Assembly: GCA_017466825.1 (NCBI GenBank)
Contig: JAFTTJ010000005.1
Location: 59,022 to 123,021, forward strand
DNA length: 64,000 nt
Origin: Clostridia bacterium
GTDB taxonomy: Bacteria > Bacillota > Clostridia > Christensenellales > Borkfalkiaceae
Reading direction: 5' to 3'
The notes under the pieces are model-generated. The model had not been told where the DNA came from and did no database searches. It saw only the letters and a program-made list of their open reading frames with translations. The stretch's first letter is position 1; the number at the start of each line of letters is the position of its first letter. This document shows positions 8,597 through 17,251 of this stretch, in pieces. The position numbers and the translations under genes were made by a program.

Positions 8597-9150
8597 TATC
8601 TGTTCTCCATTTTATCCAAAGATTCTTTTACGAAAAAACTACCGCCGACGGCGTAGATTTTATCCCATGCAAAAAATTCGTCTATATTACTGCTGTCAAC
8701 ACCGCCCGTTGGGATAAATTTAATCTGCGGGAAGGGAGCGGAAAGGGCTTTCATTGCCTTTAAACCGCCGTAGACGTTTGCGGGGAAAAACTTAACTACT
8801 TCAATGCCGAGTTCAAGCGCTTGCATAATTTCGGTAGGGGTAACGCATCCGGGGAAATATGGAATCCCCCTTTCTTTACAAAGTTTTGCAACTCCGACCG
8901 AAAGCCCGGGAGAAACGATAAATTTTGCGCCCGCTTTTAAGGCTTTTTCGCATTGTTCGACGTTTATGACCGTACCCGCGCCAATTTCCATATCGGGGTA
9001 ATTTTTACAAGCGTATTCAATCGCTTGACTTGCGCACGCCGTTCTAAAAGTGATTTCGGCGCAGTTTATGCCACTCTCTTTTAAAGCCGTGAGAATTTTG
9101 TCCGTTTCAGACAATTCTTTGATTACGACTACGGGAATTTTTCTGCCCAT
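8596..9150 (-). CDS. eda: KDPG/KHG aldolase
   Basis: Cleaves KDPG to pyruvate and glyceraldehyde-3-phosphate. Family motifs are the Glu in CAEITFRT (around 31-38), the phosphate-binding FIVSPGLS, and the Schiff-base Lys in VKFFPANVYGG (around 128-138), followed by FIPTGGV. At 184 residues it is shorter than the usual 205-215, mostly at the N-terminus, but no better upstream start precedes it and the core is complete. It begins 10 bases after uxaC ends and overlaps kdgK by one base. Confidence 0.92.
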   Translation of the reverse strand: MGRKIPVVVIKELSETDKILTALKESGINCAEITFRTACASQAIEYACKNYPDMEIGAGTVINVEQCEKALKAGAKFIVSPGLSVGVAKLCKERGIPYFPGCVTPTEIMQALELGIEVVKFFPANVYGGLKAMKALSAPFPQIKFIPTGGVDSSNIDEFFAWDKIYAVGGSFFVKESLDKMENR

Positions 9151-9160
9151 AATATTCTCC

Positions 9161-10540
9161 TTATTTTACGTTTAAATATTTTATTGAATTGTAATAGCAA
9201 ACGTCTTTGATTACTTCACCGACCAAATTTTCATCCGCAGTCATCTCGCCCCTTTCCATCATTCCGCCTAAATAATTACACAAAATTCTTCTAAAATAAT
9301 GGTGTCGTGGGTATGAAAGGAAGGATCTACTGTCCGTAAGCATACCTACGAAAGCGCCGATATGCCCCGTTGCGGTCAAGTCTTCTAAATGCTTTTCCAT
9401 GCCGACCTTATTATCCAAGAACCACCATGCGGGGCCGTACTGAATTTTACCCCTTGCGCTACCGTCTTGGAAGCAACCGATAAGCGTCATTATTTCGGCA
9501 TTCATCTTGGGATTAAGATTGAAAACTATCGTCTTTGGCAAGGAATTTTCCATTTCTAACCTATCAAATAGCCTTGACGTGTTTGCAATAGAGTTGTCTT
9601 CGGCAATACTATCGTAACCCGTGTCAAGACCTAAGGCGTTGAGCATTTTAGTATTGTTGTTACGCATTGCGCCGACATGAAGTTCGGTTGCTATACCATA
9701 TTTTGCGTACAGTTTAAAAAGGAAATAGGTCAAATACCCCTTAAAGGCTTTCGACTCTTCTTCGCTGACCTTTTCTCCCTTTCTACGCTTTGCGAAGATA
9801 TCTCTCGCCACGGACTTTTCAGCGATTGGGTAAACGCCTTGAAGGGCTACGTCGGCGGCGGTCGTACCGACTTTTATAAAGTCGTTTAACCTTTGCTCTA
9901 TTTTTTCTTCCAATTCGTCTAAACCGTTGACTTTTCCGAGTTTGTCGACAAAACCGTTGTAACCGTCGGCTTCGATATTCATTATTTTATCCGCTCTAAA
10001 TGCGGGAATTACCTTAAACTTGAAATCCTTTTTTGCAATTTCTTCAAAAGTCGTCAAGTCGTCGAAAATTTCGTTAGTCGTAAATAGGTGGGTTACGTTT
10101 GACTGCTCGATAAGTTTTTGGGGCGTTATATTATTGATTCGAATAAACTCGTTGCACCAGTCCCAAATGAGTTCGGCGTTTTCTTCGTTTATTTCAATTT
10201 CGCAGTTAAAAAACTCTTTGAGTTCGACTTGCGACCAATGATATAATGGGTTGCCAAAAGCCGTGCCGAGCACTCTGCAATAGGTGATAAATTTATCTTT
10301 ATTAGGCGCGTCTCCCGTGATAAATTCTTCGCTTACGCCGTAATTTCTCATAAGTCGCCATTTGTAGTGATCACCGCCGAGCCACACTTCAAAAACGTCG
10401 TTAAACGGCTTATTGGCTAGGATTTGCTTTTCAGAAAGGTGACAATGGTAGTCGAAAATCGGCATATTAGACGCAAATTTTGCGTAGAGTTTTTTTGCCG
10501 TTTCGTTTGTAAGTAAAAAGTCGTCTTTTAAATAACTCAT
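9161..10540 (-). CDS. uxaC: Glucuronate (uronate) isomerase
   Basis: Interconverts glucuronate/fructuronate and galacturonate/tagaturonate. The product contains the amidohydrolase-like metal motif FDYHCHLSE near residue 30 and family stretches LGGDHYKWRLMRNYGV, ELHVGAMRNNNT and LTDSRSFLSYPRHHYFRR. I chose the ATG opening MSYLKDDFLL, giving 459 residues; it overlaps the uxaA stop as ATGA, while the 18 upstream in-frame codons are read from uxaA sequence. It is the third gene of the hexuronate operon. Confidence 0.93.
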   Translation of the reverse strand: MSYLKDDFLLTNETAKKLYAKFASNMPIFDYHCHLSEKQILANKPFNDVFEVWLGGDHYKWRLMRNYGVSEEFITGDAPNKDKFITYCRVLGTAFGNPLYHWSQVELKEFFNCEIEINEENAELIWDWCNEFIRINNITPQKLIEQSNVTHLFTTNEIFDDLTTFEEIAKKDFKFKVIPAFRADKIMNIEADGYNGFVDKLGKVNGLDELEEKIEQRLNDFIKVGTTAADVALQGVYPIAEKSVARDIFAKRRKGEKVSEEESKAFKGYLTYFLFKLYAKYGIATELHVGAMRNNNTKMLNALGLDTGYDSIAEDNSIANTSRLFDRLEMENSLPKTIVFNLNPKMNAEIMTLIGCFQDGSARGKIQYGPAWWFLDNKVGMEKHLEDLTATGHIGAFVGMLTDSRSFLSYPRHHYFRRILCNYLGGMMERGEMTADENLVGEVIKDVCYYNSIKYLNVK

Positions 10541-11937
10541 AAGGTTACCCCCGTTTTGTAAAACGCGATTTCTCGCACGTCTTCGCTCTTGCATTTATAT
10601 TCTCCGCTCGCCGTCGCTTTAATCAAATTGAAGAGACCTTCTTCGTCCATCGAGTAGGCGTTAAAGTCTATCCAACCACTTTTGTTTGCCGAGAGAGCGT
10701 CGTTAGTCGCTATCTTTAAAGTTGGTACGAAAGTCGAAAACGGCGTGCCTCTGCCCGTTGTAAAAAGAACTATTTGGCAACCGCTTGCGCCTAGCGCGGT
10801 AGACGCTATTAAGTCGTTGCCCGGGGCGTTGAGCGCCGAAACGCCGACTTCTCTTACGATTTCGCCGTAATCTAAAACGTCGACAATTTCGCTACCGCCC
10901 GCCTTTTGCACGCAACCGAGCGATTTTTCTTCCAAGGTGGTTATACCGCCTTTTTTGTTGCCCGGACTTGGGTTTTCATACACGGGAAAACCGTTTTCAA
11001 TATAAAAATTTTTGAAATCTACTATCATTTTTTTGTAGCGCTCGAAAACTTCTCGATTTTTACATTTATTCATTAAAAGTTGTTCCGCGCCGAACATTTC
11101 AGGCACTTCGGTCAAAATTGCGCTACCACCGCAAGCAACCGTCCTATCCGTAATTTTACCTACTAGCGGATTTGCGGTAAGCCCCGAAAAACCGTCGCTT
11201 CCACCGCACTTCAAACCTATGCAAAGTTCGGAAAAATCGACTTCCTGCCTAACTAAATCCTTTGCTCTTTCCGCAAAGTCTTTTAAAATTTCTAACCCGT
11301 ACGCATGCTCGTCGGATACGTCTTGGCAATTAAAATACGCGATATTGTCGCGATTGAACGGTTTTAAATATTCAACCATTGCGCTCAATGCGTTGTTTTC
11401 GCAACCAAGTCCCACGATCAAGACGAAAGTGGCGTTGGGGTTTAAGGCTACTGCGGATAGTAGTTGCTTTATATTTTGGTTATCTTGTCCAAGTTGGGAA
11501 CACCCAAACTGATGGGTGAGCGCAAAAATGCCGTCGATACTGCCCTGAACGAATTTTTGCGCGTCCTTCGCAAGCCTTATGCAGACGTTGTTTACGCAAC
11601 CGACCGTGGGAATAATATAAATTTCATTTCTAATCCCCGCTCTGCCGACCTTGCGTTTATACCCCATAAAAGTTTGCTTTTGGGGTGGGAATTTTTTCGC
11701 TGAAAAGTCGTAGACGTAAGAAGGCTCTTCGTCAAGGTGAGATTTCAAATTGTGAGTGTGTACCCACTCGCCCTTTTTTATAAAGGTCGTCGCCCTGCCG
11801 ATTACTTCGCCGTACTTTATAACTGCTTCGCCTTTTATAATATCTTTAAGGGCAAACTTATGCCCTGCGGGGATATCGCCCTTGCCCGTAAGGGTAACGG
11901 CTACGCTATCTTTTTCATTTATTATAATTTCACTCAT
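10537..11937 (-). CDS. uxaA: Altronate dehydratase
   Basis: Dehydrates D-altronate to 2-keto-3-deoxygluconate. An N-terminal SAF domain (residues 1-70, ending HTHNLK) precedes the large catalytic domain starting at FMGYKRKVGRAGIRN. Conserved Cys-containing stretches such as TVGCVNNVCIRLA, FGCSQLG, GLGCENN and GLKCGGSDGFSG may serve the iron site known in this family. The ATG overlaps the uxaB stop (ATGA), which decides the start over a TTG nine bases upstream. 466 residues is near the usual 490. Confidence 0.92.
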   Translation of the reverse strand: MSEIIINEKDSVAVTLTGKGDIPAGHKFALKDIIKGEAVIKYGEVIGRATTFIKKGEWVHTHNLKSHLDEEPSYVYDFSAKKFPPQKQTFMGYKRKVGRAGIRNEIYIIPTVGCVNNVCIRLAKDAQKFVQGSIDGIFALTHQFGCSQLGQDNQNIKQLLSAVALNPNATFVLIVGLGCENNALSAMVEYLKPFNRDNIAYFNCQDVSDEHAYGLEILKDFAERAKDLVRQEVDFSELCIGLKCGGSDGFSGLTANPLVGKITDRTVACGGSAILTEVPEMFGAEQLLMNKCKNREVFERYKKMIVDFKNFYIENGFPVYENPSPGNKKGGITTLEEKSLGCVQKAGGSEIVDVLDYGEIVREVGVSALNAPGNDLIASTALGASGCQIVLFTTGRGTPFSTFVPTLKIATNDALSANKSGWIDFNAYSMDEEGLFNLIKATASGEYKCKSEDVREIAFYKTGVTL

Positions 11938-13310
11938 AAAAGGCAAATTCCTTTTTTGATTTTTTCAACGTTTTCCTTTACCGTTTCTAAAAGCCCTTCA
12001 TACGCAGTAAGGTCTTCTCCCCAAACGGAAATATCACTCAAAAAGCCGTCAATAGGTTGATTATTCGCAAAATATTCAAGATAACGAAGGTCGTCTTTGA
12101 GTTCTATTTCGCCATTTTTTAGATTGACGGCAAACCTGTCGTCCACCTTTTTTACGGACGCGTAAAGAGCGATTAAATAGGAAAATCCTATCGTCATAAG
12201 GGGTGGAACTTTACCGTGTTTTTTGTAATAATCGCTAAAAGACGGTAAGTTTCTTGCGCGCCACTTGGATATAGAATTGAGCGAAATGCTAACTAATTGA
12301 TGATTTAAAAAGGGGTTTAAAAACCTTTCGGTAACGCTGTTTGCAAACTCGGTTGTCGCTTTTATATCGTCGGAAACGAAGGGGATAATTTCGTTGGTCA
12401 AAGTATCGTTGACAAAGCGCAAGAGTTTTGGATTTTTCATGCAATCGTACACGGTTTTTTCGCCGAGCATAAGCCCTGCGGGAACTAAATTGGTATGACT
12501 GCCGTTTAAAACTCTAACTTTTCTCTTTTTATAATAGCCGATATCGTTAGTCAAAACGACGTCGATATTGTGTCTACCTTGGTGGATATATTTTGAAATT
12601 TCGCCCTTGTTTTCAATAGCCCAAAGACCGAAAGGCTCGCCGACTGAAACGAGCTCGTCCTTTGCGCCGATAATACTCGTTAAATGGTTTAACGTCTGCT
12701 CGTCTTTTGGATAACCCGAAACGATTCTGTCTACCAAAGTATTGCAATAATAATTTTGCTCGTCGTTCCACTTTTTAAACTCTTGGGGAAGATTCCAAAG
12801 AGCGATATACCCGTCTACGCACTTTTTTAAATTGTCGGCGTTGTCGTCGATAAGTTCGACGGGAAGAATATATACCCCGCCTAAACCACCCTTAAATCTC
12901 TCGTATAAAAACTTTGTGAGTTTTGCGGGATAAGTTATTTTTTCAAAGCCCGAAAAGTCGTCTTTTTCATTAAAGCAAATACCCGCTTCAGTAGTGTTTG
13001 AAACTATAAGTTTTAAATCGGGCTCTAATGCGAGCGAAAGATACTCGTTTTGAGTTAAAAACGGGTCTATAACACGATTAACGCAAGAAACCGGGCAAAC
13101 TTTTTCAACTTCCCCACCGTTTGCAAAGCCCCTTAAAACCACGTGATATCTATTACTTTGCTTTGCAAATTTTTCAATCGTGCCAAAGGGGGCGGGTTTA
13201 ACGATATTGACTTCGTATTTAGAAAACCCTTCGTCGTTTAATGACTGAAAATAAAGGTCGGCAAAAGAACGCAAAAAGTTGCCTTCGCCGTATTGTAAAA
13301 CCTTAATCAT
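11934..13310 (-). CDS. uxaB: Tagaturonate reductase (altronate oxidoreductase)
   Basis: NADH-linked reduction of tagaturonate to altronate; mannitol-dehydrogenase superfamily. The Rossmann N-terminus reads VLQYGEGNFLRSFADLY, and the catalytic region contains VRVLNGSHTNLVPAG with the conserved Lys/Asn/His set expected for the family. Length 458 fits. It is the first gene of the operon; GGGAG precedes the ATG by nine bases and a good promoter lies 30 bases further up. The matching fructuronate branch genes (uxuA, uxuB) are not in this window. Confidence 0.9.
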   Translation of the reverse strand: MIKVLQYGEGNFLRSFADLYFQSLNDEGFSKYEVNIVKPAPFGTIEKFAKQSNRYHVVLRGFANGGEVEKVCPVSCVNRVIDPFLTQNEYLSLALEPDLKLIVSNTTEAGICFNEKDDFSGFEKITYPAKLTKFLYERFKGGLGGVYILPVELIDDNADNLKKCVDGYIALWNLPQEFKKWNDEQNYYCNTLVDRIVSGYPKDEQTLNHLTSIIGAKDELVSVGEPFGLWAIENKGEISKYIHQGRHNIDVVLTNDIGYYKKRKVRVLNGSHTNLVPAGLMLGEKTVYDCMKNPKLLRFVNDTLTNEIIPFVSDDIKATTEFANSVTERFLNPFLNHQLVSISLNSISKWRARNLPSFSDYYKKHGKVPPLMTIGFSYLIALYASVKKVDDRFAVNLKNGEIELKDDLRYLEYFANNQPIDGFLSDISVWGEDLTAYEGLLETVKENVEKIKKGICLL

Positions 13311-13339
13311 AAGCGTTTACTCCCAATTTAAAATTTATA

Positions 13340-13368
13340 AGTATATGATACCACAAATGGTTTGACAA
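13340..13368 (-). promoter_or_regulatory. Promoter of the uxaBAC-eda-kdgK operon
   Basis: On the minus strand TTGTCA is followed after 17 bases by TATACT, about 30 bases upstream of the uxaB ATG. Its -35 box occupies the same bases as the -35 of a promoter facing the regulator gene, so the two polymerases would compete and one bound regulator could act on both. Confidence 0.7.
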
Positions 13369-13391
13369 TTCAATATAAAATATGATAATAT
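13362..13391 (+). promoter_or_regulatory. Probable promoter of the AraC-type regulator
   Basis: TTGACA at 13362-13367 with TAATAT 18 bases downstream, reading toward the regulator gene. It overlaps the operon promoter on the other strand. Confidence 0.45.
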
Positions 13392-13430
13392 TTTAGTAAA
13401 TTACATATATATTTTAATTCGTGGCAAAAA

Positions 13431-14225
13431 ATGGCTTATATTGAAATTGAAAAATCTATAAAGACAGACGACTGGTCAATGCTTGAACTGCACTCGCACA
13501 AGCATTATGAAATATACTTTTTAGAAAGGGGCACGCGAACGCTAATTCTTTCAAACGTACTTTATGAGTTGACAGGGCCGTCGCTCGTGATTATTCCGCC
13601 TAGAGTTGTGCATAAAACCGAAGGCGGACCTTTTGCAAGACACAACGTAAACGTTTCAAACGATTATCTAAACGCCTATCAAAAATCGACGCTAGATCAA
13701 AAATCTTTGAAGATTATAAATTTAAACGACGGGCAAAAAAACTCCTTTTTACAACTTCTTGATAAGGCTTACGGTATTAGCAAATCGGATAAAAATTACG
13801 AGCATAAAATCAACGCTCTTTTTTCATACGGAATAACCCTACTTGACGGAGTGTTACCAGCAAAAAAACAACCAAAATCATTGAGCCCAAACGCCTTACC
13901 GCCGACGATGCTACGAATTTTGGACTACTTAAACTCGCATTACGAAGAGAATATAACGCTAGACTTTTTGTCTGATAAATTTTTTATTTCAAAATCGACT
14001 TTAATTTACAACTTTAAAAAGTACACCGACCGCTCGCCCATTGACTTTTTACTTGCGGTTAGATTAAGCAAAGCAAAACAAATGTTAATTACGAGTAATA
14101 AAAGCGTTGACCTTATTTCAAGCGAGTGCGGATTTTCTTCGGCAAATTACTTCGGCTTGATATTTAAAAGGAAGGAAAAAGTATCTCCACTTGCCTTTCG
14201 TAAGTTGCAACGAGAAAAAACTTAA
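13431..14225 (+). CDS. AraC-family regulator, probably of the hexuronate operon
   Basis: DNA-binding transcription factor of 264 residues. The N-terminal half (about 1-90) is a cupin-like sensing domain with LHSHKHYEIYFLERG and a second histidine motif VVHKTEGG. The C-terminal half (about 160-262) carries two helix-turn-helix units: LDFLSDKFFISKSTLIYNFKKYT and VDLISSECGFSSANYFGLIFKR. It is divergent from uxaB with overlapping promoters, so control of uronate catabolism is the natural inference; a uronate ligand for the cupin domain is a guess. The ribosome site is weak (GTGG). A strong terminator follows. Confidence 0.88.
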   Translation: MAYIEIEKSIKTDDWSMLELHSHKHYEIYFLERGTRTLILSNVLYELTGPSLVIIPPRVVHKTEGGPFARHNVNVSNDYLNAYQKSTLDQKSLKIINLNDGQKNSFLQLLDKAYGISKSDKNYEHKINALFSYGITLLDGVLPAKKQPKSLSPNALPPTMLRILDYLNSHYEENITLDFLSDKFFISKSTLIYNFKKYTDRSPIDFLLAVRLSKAKQMLITSNKSVDLISSECGFSSANYFGLIFKRKEKVSPLAFRKLQREKT

Positions 14226-14242
14226 TCAAGTATTGCTATAAT

Positions 14243-14271
14243 AAAAACGCCCGCTATTTGCGGGCGTTTTT
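14243..14271. terminator. Bidirectional terminator after the AraC-type gene
   Basis: A 12-bp perfect stem AAAAACGCCCGC/GCGGGCGTTTTT with a five-base loop lies between the regulator and the convergent VanW-like gene, and can serve both. Confidence 0.9.
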
Positions 14272-14285
14272 GCTTGATAATCAAC

Positions 14286-15461
14286 TTATAGGCTAGTTTT
14301 ACTATCGTCGTCAGTTTGTTTACCGTATAAAATCGTACCTTGTAAGGGCTTATATTTATCGCTAGACAATTTTATCTTACTCTGCAAAGCGCCGTTTTTG
14401 AAAATCTTTAAATATCCTTCGCTCTTTGCTCCGTCTTTAGGAAAAACACTAATTTTTTCCTGTCCGTATTCTATTAAATCAGACTCTATTCTTTCAAAAT
14501 CGAGCGGAGCTATTTTTTCAGTAACGACACTCTCTCGCTCGTAAGTAAATTCAGTTTTAGTACCATAAACACTAATGGTAATACTGTTGTCTGTTGCGGT
14601 TGCAGTAATAAATACGACCGAGTCGCTATCGTTCACAAACTTAAAATCGGCGTATCCACTACTTACCATAGCGTCGAATGACGGCTCGACGTAGGATACT
14701 AGCATACTGTGCGGATGGCGTTCAACAACCTTCAATCCGCCTAAGAGAACGGCGTTATATAAAGTTGAAGAAACCTGACAAACTCCACCCCCAACCCCGT
14801 CGGTAAATTTACCGTTTTCAATTATTTTTGCATTTAAAAAACCCCTTTCTTCGGTGCGCTCGCCAACGACTTCGTTAAAGGAAAACTGCTCGTAAGGCTC
14901 TATCGCTCTACCGCCGATTAACCTTGCGCAAAGGGCTATGTTTTGCTTACGCTCCGACGACGAATAATGATAACACGTTGTAAAAAAAGACCGCCTATAA
15001 GTCGATTTTTCAAGTTTTTCAACGGTATACTTGGGTGAAATAACCACTTCTTTCGCCTTAACTTCGCTCACGCCGTTTAGCAGGGCTTTTTCTATTTTTA
15101 CTACTAAATCTTGCTTATCTATCGCCCTGCCGTAAATCTCCCTTTCAAAACTTATTGGGTTTTCGCTTTCAAGATTAAATACCGCCTTTGCATCTATCGG
15201 CTTAATTATGGTGTCGTAATAAATTCCGTCTACGATTTGCTCGGCGTTTTTAAGATAAAGTCCACCCTGAAAAAAGTCAATTTCGGGATAATAGAACTCG
15301 TAAGTTTTGTCCATTGCAAAAATAGTCAAACGACTGTCGGTTTTAGGTAAAACCTTTGCGTCAACTAAAATGGCGTTTGAAAAGACGAATAAAAAACCCG
15401 CCAAAATTAAGGCGGGTAATTTTTTTATTAAGTTGATTATTTTATTTTTTTCACCCGACAT
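14286..15461 (-). CDS. VanW-family exported protein
   Basis: The product (391 residues) starts with a signal/anchor helix (ALILAGFLFVFSNAILVDA, about 15-33) and has a peptidoglycan-binding-4-like middle region followed by a VanW domain (about 190-300) with FSFNEVVGERTEERGF and GVGGGVCQVSSTLYNAV. VanW proteins occur widely in Clostridia; their role, probably at the cell wall, is not established. The C-terminus ends in a G5-like charged segment. The gene carries one copy of a short dispersed repeat inside its coding region (14987-15008) and another at its stop codon (14276-14295). Confidence 0.85.
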   Translation of the reverse strand: MSGEKNKIINLIKKLPALILAGFLFVFSNAILVDAKVLPKTDSRLTIFAMDKTYEFYYPEIDFFQGGLYLKNAEQIVDGIYYDTIIKPIDAKAVFNLESENPISFEREIYGRAIDKQDLVVKIEKALLNGVSEVKAKEVVISPKYTVEKLEKSTYRRSFFTTCYHYSSSERKQNIALCARLIGGRAIEPYEQFSFNEVVGERTEERGFLNAKIIENGKFTDGVGGGVCQVSSTLYNAVLLGGLKVVERHPHSMLVSYVEPSFDAMVSSGYADFKFVNDSDSVVFITATATDNSITISVYGTKTEFTYERESVVTEKIAPLDFERIESDLIEYGQEKISVFPKDGAKSEGYLKIFKNGALQSKIKLSSDKYKPLQGTILYGKQTDDDSKTSL

Positions 15462-15501
15462 TTGCTATGAGTATGTCGGAAAAAATAATTTTTATACTAG
15501 G

Positions 15502-15906
15502 TTAATTAAGGTCGCCGTCCACCTTAGCGTCAGCCGAAAGATTATAGGGAGAAATAATTGGCAAAAAGTAGGGTTGAACGTTAAAGTTTGCCATAGCCCC
15601 TGCGATTGACGACCTTAAAAATGGGTATAGTTCTTCAAAGGCTTCTTTTACAAATTCACTATCCTGCGCTTCTTTTAAAATGCCAAAGCGGGCAACTAAA
15701 ATAACGTACATATTAAAAGGCACGGGCGAAGAATTGTTCTCGTTTACCCTTGCCGATAAAAACGCGTTAAGAGTCTTGCCGTTTTTACCGATTTTACACT
15801 CGATTTCGGGCTTGATATTAAAGACCGTTCCGCCTTTTATACCGTCGACAAACTGAAAATCAAATTTATTTATTTTAAATTCTAATAGCCTTAAATTTTT
15901 AGTCAT
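15502..15906 (-). CDS. SecB-like chaperone-fold protein
   Basis: A 134-residue protein whose C-terminal half, ELYPFLRSSIAGAMANFNVQ followed by PYFLPIISPYNL, matches the end of the SecB fold (the YARE..I.......PP..L.PV.F pattern). The N-terminal half alternates beta-strand-like segments as in SecB. Firmicutes generally lack classical SecB; SecB-like proteins there are often solitary or tied to toxin-antitoxin loci. No toxin gene is adjacent: its neighbours are the VanW-like gene and pyrophosphatase on the same strand. Function is therefore open. Confidence 0.7.
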   Translation of the reverse strand: MTKNLRLLEFKINKFDFQFVDGIKGGTVFNIKPEIECKIGKNGKTLNAFLSARVNENNSSPVPFNMYVILVARFGILKEAQDSEFVKEAFEELYPFLRSSIAGAMANFNVQPYFLPIISPYNLSADAKVDGDLN

Positions 15907-15947
15907 TTTACTCCTTTTTACTAAAAAAACCGTCTATAAGTCGATTA

Positions 15948-16493
15948 TTACGATTTATTTATAATTTCAAACAAGTTTTCTTTATAGCGTATCAAAGACT
16001 CTTTAATGATATTTACCGCTTCGGCTCTACCTTGAACGGTATGCACGGCGGTATTTTTACCTTCGAGTTGTTTATAGACCGAAAAGAAGTGTTGCATTTC
16101 GTCAAAAACGTGTTTAGGAAGAGCGTCTAAACTCTTATAAGTATTATAATTAGGATCGGTAAAAGGTATTGCGATAATCTTTTCGTCGGCGTCGCCGTTG
16201 TCTTCCATCGTTATTACGCCGATAGGATAAACCTTAACTAAACTCATAGGAAGCAAACTTTCCGAGCAAAGAACTAACACGTCTAACGGGTCGCCGTCAG
16301 CCGCTAAAGTGTGGGGAATAAAACCGTAATTTGCGGGATAATGAGTTGAAGTATACAAAATTCTGTCAAGGATTAGAAGCCCCGTCTTTTTGTCGAGTTC
16401 GTACTTTTGCTTGCTACCCTTTTGAATTTCAATGACTGCGACGAAATCGTCTGGGTTAATTCTGCTTGCTTGAATGTCGTGCCAAATATTCAT
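15948..16493 (-). CDS. ppa: Inorganic pyrophosphatase, soluble family I
   Basis: Hydrolyses pyrophosphate to phosphate, driving biosynthetic reactions. The 181-residue product has the family I signature ADGDPLDVLVL (around 82-92) with its three metal-binding Asp, plus the preceding NYGFIPHT and the downstream RAEAVNIIKES. Length fits bacterial family I enzymes. It lies 10 bases downstream of the MarR-type gene and may share its transcript. Confidence 0.94.
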   Translation of the reverse strand: MNIWHDIQASRINPDDFVAVIEIQKGSKQKYELDKKTGLLILDRILYTSTHYPANYGFIPHTLAADGDPLDVLVLCSESLLPMSLVKVYPIGVITMEDNGDADEKIIAIPFTDPNYNTYKSLDALPKHVFDEMQHFFSVYKQLEGKNTAVHTVQGRAEAVNIIKESLIRYKENLFEIINKS

Positions 16494-16503
16494 TTACAAT
16501 CTC

Positions 16504-16947
16504 CTATTGATTATAGTTTTCACAAATTTTGCTCAAGTTGTCGTTTACGATTTTAAGCGAACGGTACATAGTTTCAACGTCGCGCTCGGCAATTCCGTCG
16601 TCCGCCATGCTGATAAACCCGTCAATTTTACGGCTTATTAACTTTGCGGTTTCCGCGCCTTTTTCGGTGAGAATTATGGGCGTTTTATATCTTTTAAGTT
16701 CTTGTCCATCAACGATATAGCCGTGATTACCGAGATAATTTAAGGAACGCGAAATCGTCGCCTTGTCTTCACCGCACAAATCGCTAAGTTCTTTCGCAGT
16801 AATAGAGCCCACTTTGTAAACGTAATAAAGACAGGATACGTGGGGGCTTTTAAGGTTATACTCAAGCATTTCTTCAGTTTTAATCTTTTTTATCAGCCTA
16901 TTTAGACTTGCTATTAAATAAGTAAACGTCCTAAACTTCTCTATCAT
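16504..16947 (-). CDS. MarR-family transcriptional regulator
   Basis: A 147-residue winged-helix protein with the MarR layout: an N-terminal dimerisation helix, recognition region SITAKELSDLCGEDKATISRSLNYLGNHGYI (about 48-80) and wing KTPIILTEKGAETA. It precedes ppa by 10 bases. The target and ligand cannot be told from the sequence; autoregulation is common in the family. Confidence 0.88.
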   Translation of the reverse strand: MIEKFRTFTYLIASLNRLIKKIKTEEMLEYNLKSPHVSCLYYVYKVGSITAKELSDLCGEDKATISRSLNYLGNHGYIVDGQELKRYKTPIILTEKGAETAKLISRKIDGFISMADDGIAERDVETMYRSLKIVNDNLSKICENYNQ

Positions 16948-17135
16948 ATTCCACCTTTATCCATTATTTACTCACTCAACTATATTATAACTAAAATAAC
17001 AAAAATTGTCAATAGAAAACTTAAGCGTAAGCGCTATTAGTCAAATTGCCGTATTTTTAATAATTTTGAAATATAGGCGCAAAAACCCTTTACAAATAAA
17101 GATAAATTTGCTAAAATGTAAAAGCTAAAAGGTTT

Positions 17136-17212
17136 GGGGACGTAGCTCAGCTGGTTAGAGCGCTTCCTTGACATGGAAGAGGTCATAGGTTCGAGTCCTA
17201 CCGCCCCCACCA
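17136..17212 (+). tRNA. tRNA-Val(GAC) with two A-C mispairs
   Basis: A 77-base cloverleaf with CCA encoded. D stem GCTC/GAGC and anticodon stem CTTCC/GGAAG are perfect; the loop TTGACAT gives anticodon GAC, reading GUC/GUU valine codons. T arm is TTCGAGT. Two pairs are A-C instead of G-C: position 5:68 in the acceptor stem (GGGGACG against CGCCCCC) and 49:65 in the T stem (ATAGG against CCTAC). An intrinsic terminator follows eight bases after the CCA. It may be functional but weakened. Confidence 0.88.
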
Positions 17213-17219
17213 AAAAAAA

Positions 17220-17251
17220 CGACAAGTTTCGGAAGAAGCTTGTCGATTTTT
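17220..17251 (+). terminator. tRNA terminator, first copy
   Basis: CGACAAG/CTTGTCG extended by TTC/GAA around a GGAA tetraloop, followed by ATTTTTA. An almost identical hairpin recurs 230 bases downstream. Confidence 0.85.

Noticed and set aside
17037-17225. 62-codon minus-strand frame across the tRNA gene
   Set aside because: It is the antisense of the tRNA-Val; the GAVGLEP..SS motif is a well-known artefact of translating tRNA genes.
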